Assembly (NCBI GenBank): GCA_030835065.1
Contig: JAUQWR010000600.1
Span: forward strand, 1 to 5,949
From: Candidatus Kapaibacterium sp.
GTDB taxonomy: Bacteria; Bacteroidota; Ignavibacteria; Kapaibacteriales; UBA2268
Length of the DNA: 5,949 nt
Direction of reading: 5' to 3'
Shown: piece after piece, positions 1-4,504 of the stretch
How positions within the stretch are numbered: position 1 is the first letter of the stretch
Layout of the letters: each line of letters begins with the position of its first letter
The notes under the pieces: generated by a model
Told to the model about the DNA's origin: nothing
The model's input: only the letters and a program-made list of their open reading frames with translations
The model's database searches: none
Translations under genes and position numbers: made by a program

Positions 1-135
1 CTAGAATCTTCGAATGTTGATATTGTAGAAGAAATGGTAAACATGATTACTGCTCAAAGAGCTTATGAATTAAATTCAAAATCAGTTCGTACAGCTGATG
101 ATATTTTAGGTACTGCAGTCAATTTGAAGAGATAA
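1..135 (+). CDS. flgG: Flagellar distal rod protein FlgG, C-terminal 44 residues (partial)
   Basis: The reading frame is open from base 1 and ends at the TAA at 133-135; the start lies outside the window. The 44 residues contain the C-terminal signature of the flagellar rod/hook family: [20 protein letters not shown], followed by [20 protein letters not shown]. This long amphipathic helix packs with the N-terminal helix in the D0 domain of axial proteins. The LE(A/S)SNV...EEMV(N/D)MI..QRAYE pattern fits FlgG best, and the following flgA-flgH-flgI order supports FlgG over FlgF or FlgE. FlgG forms the distal rod that passes through the P- and L-rings encoded just downstream. It is exported by the flagellar type III system. 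The next gene starts one base after the stop, so the two are probably on one transcript. Confidence 0.93.
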   Translation, partial: LESSNVDIVEEMVNMITAQRAYELNSKSVRTADDILGTAVNLKR

Positions 136-136
136 T

Positions 137-859
137 ATGAATAAGCTGCTTCTTATATTACTTTTTGCTTTAGTTCTTCCTTTGGGATTAAATGCTCAAT
201 CGACTTTCAAATCAGAACGTTTGGCTGAGTCTTGTGTTTCTTTTATTAAAAATAAACTTCAAGGCTACGATATTGAAGTAGAAATACTTCAAAAAATAAA
301 AAACGCCAACTTCGAAAAATCAGGTGTTACTGCTGTTTTTCAATCTGATAAGCCTTTAGTTGGCTTGAGTTCTGTATCAATCATTTTTAAATTAAAAAAT
401 GAAATAATCAAAAGAGAAGATATAAGAGTAAGCATAAAGCATTTTAAGAAAATTCCGGTAGCTTCCAAGCAATTGTACAAAGGTGAAACTATTTCTGATG
501 ATGACATTTCATATCAAAGAGTCGAAGTTACTCAATATGCTGATGATGAGATTATTACAGATAAATCTTTGATCGGAAAAGTACTGAAAAATGGAATTAT
601 CAAGGGTTCTCCTTTTATTTTTAAAAATATTAAATTAGAAAATACCGTTAAAAGAGGCGACAAAATAGAAATAATTGCCCAATCTGGAGCAGTAATAGTA
701 AGAACATTGGGTATTGCTCTCCAAGATGGAGCTGTAGGCGATCAAATAAGAGTGAAACGAGACGGATCCGGCAATACTATTCTACAAGGTGAAGTTGCCG
801 GAGATGGTCGAATCTACCTAAAATCAAATTATAGTTTAGGTGATAATAATGAAAAATAA
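137..859 (+). CDS. flgA: Flagellar P-ring assembly chaperone FlgA
   Basis: The product is 240 aa. Residues 1-20 form a Sec signal peptide: Lys3, a leucine-rich core, then LNA before Gln21, a likely signal peptidase I site. The mature protein is periplasmic. Residues about 105-168 look like the SAF domain of FlgA (IPVASKQLYKGETISDDDIS, then LIGKVLKNGIIKGSPF). Residues 171-228 form the conserved C-terminal beta module (VKRGDKIEIIAQSGAVIVR, with GDQIRVKR and GEVAGDGRI). FlgA chaperones FlgI during P-ring assembly, and flgI lies two genes downstream. The N-terminal 80 or so residues are poorly conserved in the family and also less recognisable here. The ATG follows the flgG stop by one base, with only a weak purine stretch (GAAGAGA) ahead, so coupling to flgG translation is likely. 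Its last 11 bases overlap flgH. There is a single cysteine (Cys33). Confidence 0.93.
   Translation: MNKLLLILLFALVLPLGLNAQSTFKSERLAESCVSFIKNKLQGYDIEVEILQKIKNANFEKSGVTAVFQSDKPLVGLSSVSIIFKLKNEIIKREDIRVSIKHFKKIPVASKQLYKGETISDDDISYQRVEVTQYADDEIITDKSLIGKVLKNGIIKGSPFIFKNIKLENTVKRGDKIEIIAQSGAVIVRTLGIALQDGAVGDQIRVKRDGSGNTILQGEVAGDGRIYLKSNYSLGDNNEK
838..843 (+). promoter_or_regulatory. Ribosome binding site of flgH, inside flgA
   Basis: AGGTGA lies 5 nt before the ATG at 849 and inside the flgA coding region. It decides the start. An upstream in-frame GTG at 840 would fall inside this Shine-Dalgarno sequence, so 849 is the better choice. Confidence 0.75.
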
Positions 860-1439
860 AACAATCATTATAATTGCAATTTTGATAGCTTTACCAATAA
901 TTAATGGTAGAGCTAATGCTCAATTTAGATCGCAGCAGCAAAGTTTGCGTTCATTATTTTCTGATGTAAAAGCATTCTCTGTCGATGATGCTATTATGGT
1001 TTATATTGCTGAAGATACTCAGGCTGATAATACAGCAAGTTCATCCGAATCCAGATCTACTGATTTAAATGCAGGTGCTAGTTTAGGTACCGGCTCAGGC
1101 TCGACAAATCTGGATGCAGGATTGGGTACAGGCAATCAATTCAAAGGCTCAGGCTCTACTTCCAGAAAAGAAAGAATTAGATCGCGCATAAGTGCTCGTG
1201 TTGTGGAAGTAAAACCTAATGGCAATCTTAGTATTGAAGGTAAACGAACTACAAAAATTAACGGCGAAACTCAAACTATTACAATAAAAGGTATTGTAAG
1301 ACCAGTTGATGTTATGTCGGATAACTCGGTATATTCCTACTCGATTTTAGATTTGACATTAATAATCGAAGGTGAAGGCAATGTTTCCGAAACCCAAGAA
1401 CCAGGCTTAATTACAAAATTTTTAAGATTATTATTCTAA
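849..1439 (+). CDS. flgH: Flagellar L-ring protein FlgH, lacking the lipoprotein cysteine
   Basis: The product is 196 aa from the ATG at 849, chosen for its well-placed AGGTGA; it overlaps flgA by 11 nt. FlgH forms the outer-membrane L-ring around the distal rod. Family signatures are clear: SLFSD near residues 35-39, the VDDAIMVYIAEDTQA segment (45-59), a Ser/Gly-rich stretch (62-103), then GSGSTSRKERIRSRISARVV (100-119), PNGNLSIEGKR (123-133), IKGIVRPVDVMSDNSV (146-161) and the C-terminal PGLITKFLRLLF. The N-terminus is a plain Sec signal peptide with an Ile-rich core ending RANA before Gln25. Unlike classical FlgH there is no lipobox and no cysteine anywhere, so N-terminal lipidation is not possible as read. 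Residues 71-103 hold an imperfect internal duplication (TDLNAGASLGTG / TNLDAGLGTG, each ending GSGS). The identification is firm; how the ring attaches to the outer membrane is open. Confidence 0.93.
   Translation: MKNKTIIIIAILIALPIINGRANAQFRSQQQSLRSLFSDVKAFSVDDAIMVYIAEDTQADNTASSSESRSTDLNAGASLGTGSGSTNLDAGLGTGNQFKGSGSTSRKERIRSRISARVVEVKPNGNLSIEGKRTTKINGETQTITIKGIVRPVDVMSDNSVYSYSILDLTLIIEGEGNVSETQEPGLITKFLRLLF
1059..1157 (+). repeat. Imperfect tandem duplication inside flgH (Gly/Ser-rich segment)
   Basis: Two adjacent units encode TDLNAGASLGTGSGS (1059-1103) and TNLDAGLGTGNQFKGSGS (1104-1157). At DNA level the 11-mer GGCTCAGGCTC occurs at 1092-1102 and again at 1146-1156. The segment falls in the low-complexity region between conserved FlgH blocks, where family members vary in length. 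It may reflect a local duplication that has since diverged. Confidence 0.6.
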
Positions 1440-1445
1440 ACAATT

Positions 1446-2570
1446 ATGAATAAATCTACAAAAATATTATCAATCCTTAAGTATTCAACAATTGCTATAC
1501 TTATTTTTGCTTGGAGCATACCAAGTTTTGCTCGAATCAAAGATATTGCCTCAATTCAGGGAGCTTCTGGTGTACAAGTTATTGGATATGGATTGGTTAC
1601 CGGATTGAACCAAACCGGCGACAACCAACAATCATCTTTTACTGTGCAATCAGTAATCAATATGTTGAAAAGATTTGGACTTACTCCTCCGGCAAATAAT
1701 CCACGTACAAGAAATGTTGCTGCAGTAATGGTTACTGCTACGGTACCAGCATTTATGAAAACTGGTGCAAAGGTGGATGTTCAAGTTTCTTCGATAGGAG
1801 ACGCCACATCGCTTCAAGGTGGAATATTATTAATGACTCCCCTATCTTTATCTAATGGAGAAATTGTTGGCTTAGCTCAGGGCGCTGTCTCTATTGGTGG
1901 TTATGATATAAGCAGCCTTGGTTCGCGTGTGGGAAAAAATGTAAGCACTTCGGGCAGAGTCCCCAATGGTTTGATTCTCGAACGCAACATAGAATCAAAT
2001 TTTATTGAAAACAACTTAGTACGTATTAGCCTTAGAGAGCCTGATTTTACTACTGCAAATCGAATTGCTCAAGCAATAAATGGCTCTGCAGGATTAGCTA
2101 ATACAGCAACTGCTATTGATGCTGGAACTGTCCAAGTTCAATTGCCTGCAGGTACTACTCCTGCTCAACAAATAAATTATATTTCTCAAATTGAAGCACT
2201 TAATGTTGTATCTGATCCTATTGCAAGAGTTGTTATAAACGAAAGAACAGGGACTGTTGTAGTAGGAGGCAACGTGCAATTACTTCCATCAGTAGTAGCT
2301 CATGGAGGATTGGAAATACAAATTCAAAAGCAGGTACTCGTACCGCAACCGGCTCCATTCACTATCAGACCACCTCAAATAGCTGAAACTGCAGAAATAA
2401 ATACAAATGAAGAAGTAACAACTGCCAAAGCACTAAATGTGCAAGGCGCTACTGTGCAAAATATCGCAGATGCTTTGAATTTGCTACAAGTAAAACCACG
2501 TGATTTGATTGCTATTTTCCAGGCATTGAAAGATGCGGGTGCTCTTCAAGGCGAATTGATTATTCAATAG
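1446..2570 (+). CDS. flgI: Flagellar P-ring protein FlgI
   Basis: The product is 374 aa, close to the usual family length of about 365. Residues 1-29 are a Sec signal peptide (WSIPSFA before Arg30). The mature protein begins RIKDIASIQG, the conserved FlgI start, followed by NQLIGYGLV-type residues here read as VQVIGYGLVTGLNQTGD (43-59). Further family motifs are NVAAVMVTATVPAF (90-103), GDATSLQGGILLMTPL (118-132), GLAQGAVSIGG (142-152), RVPNGLILER (171-180), INERTGTVVVGG and the C-terminal block ending LIAIFQALKDAGALQGELII. It assembles in the periplasm into the ring surrounding the rod at the peptidoglycan layer, aided by FlgA. The ATG lies 6 nt after the flgH stop with no recognisable Shine-Dalgarno sequence, so it probably relies on coupling or an AT-rich unstructured start. 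There are no cysteines, so the disulfide known in the E. coli protein is absent. Confidence 0.96.
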   Translation: MNKSTKILSILKYSTIAILIFAWSIPSFARIKDIASIQGASGVQVIGYGLVTGLNQTGDNQQSSFTVQSVINMLKRFGLTPPANNPRTRNVAAVMVTATVPAFMKTGAKVDVQVSSIGDATSLQGGILLMTPLSLSNGEIVGLAQGAVSIGGYDISSLGSRVGKNVSTSGRVPNGLILERNIESNFIENNLVRISLREPDFTTANRIAQAINGSAGLANTATAIDAGTVQVQLPAGTTPAQQINYISQIEALNVVSDPIARVVINERTGTVVVGGNVQLLPSVVAHGGLEIQIQKQVLVPQPAPFTIRPPQIAETAEINTNEEVTTAKALNVQGATVQNIADALNLLQVKPRDLIAIFQALKDAGALQGELIIQ

Positions 2571-2574
2571 GTGG
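2569..2574 (+). promoter_or_regulatory. Ribosome binding site of flgJ, overlapping the flgI stop codon
   Basis: AGGTGG shares its first two bases with the flgI stop (TAG, 2568-2570) and sits 4 nt before the ATG at 2579. It favours that ATG over the in-frame TTG at 2576, which would be only 1 nt from the site. Confidence 0.7.
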
Positions 2575-2578
2575 ATTG

Positions 2579-3514
2579 ATGGATATTAAATTAAATAATG
2601 GAATACTTGATAATTCATTGATTCAAAACAAAGTTGATAATATTAAATTATCTAATACTAATGATCTTCATAAAAAAAATATTTCAATTGAAGATAAAAA
2701 TGAATATGCCAAAGTAGCACGCAACTTCGAATCCTTATTTATACACATGATGTATAAACAAATGAAAGAAGCAATGCTTGAAGAACCTGAAAAAGAAGGT
2801 GATTTGTCTTTTGGTTCGGATACTTTAGAAGGTTATTCAGATTTAATGTTTTCGGATGAGTTATCTAAAGTAGGCAATGGAATTGGAATTGCTGATTTAA
2901 TATATCAGAATTTCACTGGTGAAAAGCTTAATGGAATTAGTGTTAATTATTCTGCTTCTAATTCACCTGTGCAGAAACTTGAAAATCCAAAAAGCAAGAT
3001 CATAGACAATGCCCAAGTATCTACTGAAATCAAAAATTCAGAAACTAACAGCAATCCGAATTTAAAAGTTAGTGGAAATTTTCTCGAAAGAGTAAGTAAG
3101 AGGCTGGATAATTATTCTGAAATAATTAGCCAAGCAGCTAAGAAACATAATGTTCCTGAGCATTTAATTAAAGGAATAATAACAGCAGAATCTGCGGCAT
3201 TAAATACTGCAAAATCTCAAGTTGGTGCAAAAGGATTGATGCAATTAATGGACGGTACCGCTAAAGATCTTGGAGTAAAAAATTCTTACGATCCTGCCCA
3301 AAATATTATGGGTGGCACTAAATACATAAGCCAAATGCTGGATATGTTTGATGGCAATTTAGAGCATGCTCTTGCGGCATATAATGCAGGTCCGGGCAAT
3401 GTTAAAAAATATAGTGGGATTCCACCTTTTTCTGAAACACAGGCTTACGTAAAAAGAGTAAAAAAATATTCTAATATATTCGCTTCAAATAACAATGAGG
3501 TAGAAAATGATTGA
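2579..3514 (+). CDS. flgJ: Rod-capping protein FlgJ with C-terminal lytic transglycosylase (SLT) domain
   Basis: The product is 311 aa from the ATG at 2579. Two domains are visible. Residues about 42-112 are the FlgJ rod-binding domain (YAKVARNFESLFIHMMYKQM, then SDTLEGYSDLMFSDELSKVG and GIGIADLIYQ). A polar Asn/Ser-rich linker covers about 113-165. Residues about 175-302 are an SLT lytic transglycosylase domain: HNVPEHLIKGIITAES with the likely catalytic Glu204, GAKGLMQLM (216-224), the NIMGGTKYI stretch, HALAAYNAGPGNV (263-275) and ETQAYVKRV (286-294). It caps the growing rod and opens the peptidoglycan. There is no signal peptide, as expected for export by the flagellar type III system. 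Gammaproteobacterial FlgJ instead has a glucosaminidase domain, so this is the alternative architecture. The gene overlaps flgN by 8 nt. Confidence 0.94.
   Translation: MDIKLNNGILDNSLIQNKVDNIKLSNTNDLHKKNISIEDKNEYAKVARNFESLFIHMMYKQMKEAMLEEPEKEGDLSFGSDTLEGYSDLMFSDELSKVGNGIGIADLIYQNFTGEKLNGISVNYSASNSPVQKLENPKSKIIDNAQVSTEIKNSETNSNPNLKVSGNFLERVSKRLDNYSEIISQAAKKHNVPEHLIKGIITAESAALNTAKSQVGAKGLMQLMDGTAKDLGVKNSYDPAQNIMGGTKYISQMLDMFDGNLEHALAAYNAGPGNVKKYSGIPPFSETQAYVKRVKKYSNIFASNNNEVEND
3497..3501 (+). promoter_or_regulatory. Ribosome binding site of flgN, inside flgJ
   Basis: GAGGT lies 5 nt before the ATG at 3507 and within the last codons of flgJ. Together with the 8-nt overlap it suggests coupled translation of flgJ and flgN. 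Confidence 0.65.
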
Positions 3515-3944
3515 TAAACTTATCAAATATTTAGAGCACGAACAACATTTAATCTCCGAATTAGTTCGGCTTGCAGAACGGCAGCAAAGAGCATTAGTCA
3601 AATATGATATACGCGAATTGGACGAAATTACATCTTATCAAGAAAGTATTGCAAAAAGCTTAAGAGGGCTTGAAGACCAAAGAATTAGTTTTCTTATGGC
3701 TTGGTTGGGACTCAACAGATCTCAAGCCGCCAATCTAAGACTTTCTGCTATCGAATCTAAATTGAAAAACGAAGATTTTAATAAGATTAAATCACTGAGA
3801 ACTAATCTAAAAAATCAAATTTCAAATCTTCAGAATCTAAACAATACAAATAAAGTATTGGCTAATAGAGCAAGACATTCAGTTAGAGATATGATGAATT
3901 TATTTACTAGTGCAAATAGACATGTATTTAATGTCAAAGTCTAA
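3507..3944 (+). CDS. flgN: Flagellar hook-filament junction export chaperone FlgN
   Basis: The product is 145 aa, the usual length for the family, all-helical and without cysteines or signal peptide. Residues 1-60 match the FlgN pattern: LIKYLEHEQHLISELVRLAE, then RALVKYDIRELDEITSYQES and LRGLEDQRISFL, that is a heptad-like helix with the 'L...d...L..i...e' spacing and a closing LE..R. Residues 90-135 form a second long predicted coiled coil (KSLRTNLKNQISNLQNLNN, then NKVLANRARHSVRDMMNLF). FlgN binds the C-terminal helices of FlgK and FlgL in the cytoplasm and takes them to the export gate, and flgK lies downstream in this window. Sequence conservation in this family is low, so the call rests on helical pattern, length and context together. 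The start at 3507 overlaps flgJ and has a GAGGT site inside flgJ. Confidence 0.85.
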   Translation: MIDKLIKYLEHEQHLISELVRLAERQQRALVKYDIRELDEITSYQESIAKSLRGLEDQRISFLMAWLGLNRSQAANLRLSAIESKLKNEDFNKIKSLRTNLKNQISNLQNLNNTNKVLANRARHSVRDMMNLFTSANRHVFNVKV

Positions 3945-3954
3945 AAAAACATCA

Positions 3955-3998
3955 AATTTTAGCCATTGAGTGAGAATATCATTCAATTGGCTAAAATT
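3955..3998 (+). terminator. Long stem-loop directly after flgN; possible terminator or mRNA-stabilising hairpin
   Basis: The arms at 3955-3973 and 3979-3998 pair over 19 base pairs, with one unpaired base (one of the two T at 3987-3988), one G-U wobble (3970/3982) and a 5-nt loop (GAATA, 3974-3978). The core contains AGCC/GGCT. It begins 10 nt after the flgN stop codon. On the + strand no T run follows (CAACAAAAATC), so it is not a textbook intrinsic terminator. On the - strand a six-T run lies a few bases past the stem, but no - strand gene enters from that side. It could end or attenuate the flgG-flgN transcript, or protect its 3' end. Confidence 0.5.
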
Positions 3999-4078
3999 CA
4001 ACAAAAATCACAAATCCCCCAATTAGCTAAGCTATTGATTTTATTAAATCTTTATTTCTGGAATATTAATTGAAATAG

Positions 4079-4106
4079 TTTAATCAATTATTGATTAAAT
4101 TTTTTT
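4079..4106 (+). promoter_or_regulatory. AT-rich perfect dyad followed by seven T, just before a ribosome binding site
   Basis: TTTAATCAAT (4079-4088), T (4089), ATTGATTAAA (4090-4099) form a perfect 10+1+10 inverted repeat. Seven T follow (4100-4106), and then immediately the GGGAG site of the next gene. As RNA it could fold into a 9-bp stem with a TTA loop and a U tract, a weak attenuator-like structure with only one G-C pair. As DNA it looks like an operator-sized palindrome. Either role is inference. Confidence 0.45.
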
Positions 4107-4111
4107 GGGAG
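4107..4111 (+). promoter_or_regulatory. Ribosome binding site of the four-helix-bundle gene
   Basis: GGGAG lies 6 nt before the ATG at 4118. It argues against an in-frame TTG at 4091, which has no such site and lies within the dyad. Confidence 0.7.
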
Positions 4112-4117
4112 TATAAT

Positions 4118-4492
4118 ATGAGTGCACCACAAAGTATTAAAGATACTGTTATTTGGAGAAAAGCTGATGAACTTGTAAAACTAATCAATGGTTTTACAAA
4201 TAGAATTCCTAATGATGATATAAACATTTATGAATTAAGAAGAAGATTAAAAAATTGTGTTGCTTCAATTCCGGAATTTATTGAAGAAGGATTTAAGCAA
4301 AACACAAAAATTAATAAGATAAGATCGATAATAAAAGCAACTAGCTCATTAGATGAATGCAAAGACTATTTGGCATTAGTAAATAGAATGAAAATCGGTA
4401 ATTCTGAAAAACTTATATCAATGATTGAAGATTTACAATCAATGCTAAATAGCGAAAAAAATTTAAAATTAAATCGCTATACTAAACACTAA
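4118..4492 (+). CDS. Four-helix-bundle protein, divergent S23/Avd-like family member
   Basis: The product is 124 aa from the ATG at 4118, supported by GGGAG 6 nt upstream. It is all-helical with no signal peptide or membrane segment. It resembles the small four-helix-bundle proteins first noticed in 23S rRNA intervening sequences, which are related to Avd of diversity-generating retroelements. Visible family features: W13 and K15-A16 in helix 1 (IWRKADELVKLI), an arginine-rich LRRRLKNCVASIP (40-52) leading to FIEEGF (54-59, family usually N.AEGF), then KATSSLDECKDYLALVNRM (73-91) matching the A..SL.E....L pattern, and a last helix at about 96-112. Two cysteines (47, 81) contrast with the cysteine-free FlgH, FlgI, FlgJ, FlgN and FlgK and fit a cytoplasmic protein. 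It sits between flgN and flgK, 12 nt before flgK, so it is probably co-transcribed with flgK. It may bind nucleic acid or act as an assembly factor; function is unknown. There is no 23S rRNA here. Confidence 0.75.
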   Translation: MSAPQSIKDTVIWRKADELVKLINGFTNRIPNDDINIYELRRRLKNCVASIPEFIEEGFKQNTKINKIRSIIKATSSLDECKDYLALVNRMKIGNSEKLISMIEDLQSMLNSEKNLKLNRYTKH

Positions 4493-4504
4493 TAGGTTAT
4501 TTAT

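Larger units (their letters stand above)
3945..4117 (+). other. Intergenic leader region between flgN and the four-helix-bundle gene
   Basis: This is the only sizeable gap in the window (173 nt) and holds no credible open reading frame on either strand. It contains the stem-loop at 3955-3998, a C5 run at 4016-4020, a short TAGCT-A-AGCTA dyad at 4024-4034, and the AT-rich dyad plus T run at 4079-4106. The heptamer ATTGATT occurs at 4034-4040 and 4090-4096, and inverted at 4082-4088. I see no convincing sigma-70, sigma-28 or sigma-54 promoter, although the gap is a plausible place for one. Confidence 0.5.

Noticed and set aside
840..848. In-frame GTG at 840 as the flgH start
   Set aside because: It falls inside the AGGTGA site that serves the ATG at 849, and would only add Met-Ile-Ile to the signal peptide.
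1511..1699. 62-codon open frame on the + strand within flgI
   Set aside because: It is a shifted-frame shadow of flgI with no family resemblance and an unlikely composition rich in Cys, Trp and Tyr.
2094..2279. 61-codon open frame on the - strand within flgI
   Set aside because: It is antisense to a well-conserved part of flgI, with Ser/Cys/Asn-rich composition typical of a shadow frame.
2576..2578. In-frame TTG at 2576 as the flgJ start
   Set aside because: It is only 1 nt from the AGGTGG site; the ATG at 2579 is better spaced and is a standard start.
4091..4117. In-frame TTG at 4091 as the start of the four-helix-bundle gene (adds nine residues)
   Set aside because: It lies within the dyad and has no ribosome binding site, while the ATG at 4118 has GGGAG at a good distance.
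4112..4117. TATAAT hexamer directly before the ATG at 4118, with TTGATT 15 nt upstream, as a promoter
   Set aside because: Transcription would start inside the coding region and lose the ribosome binding site, and the spacer is short. Such hexamers are frequent by chance in AT-rich DNA. A role for flgK alone cannot be excluded.
3945..4117. A small peptide gene hidden in the flgN/four-helix-bundle gap
   Set aside because: There is no ATG on the + strand before 4118, and the - strand ATGs at about 3952 and 3982 run into stops within eight codons.
4118..4492. Reading the small gene as evidence for a 23S rRNA intervening sequence or a diversity-generating retroelement
   Set aside because: No rRNA flanks it, and no reverse transcriptase, template repeat or variable repeat is visible in the window.
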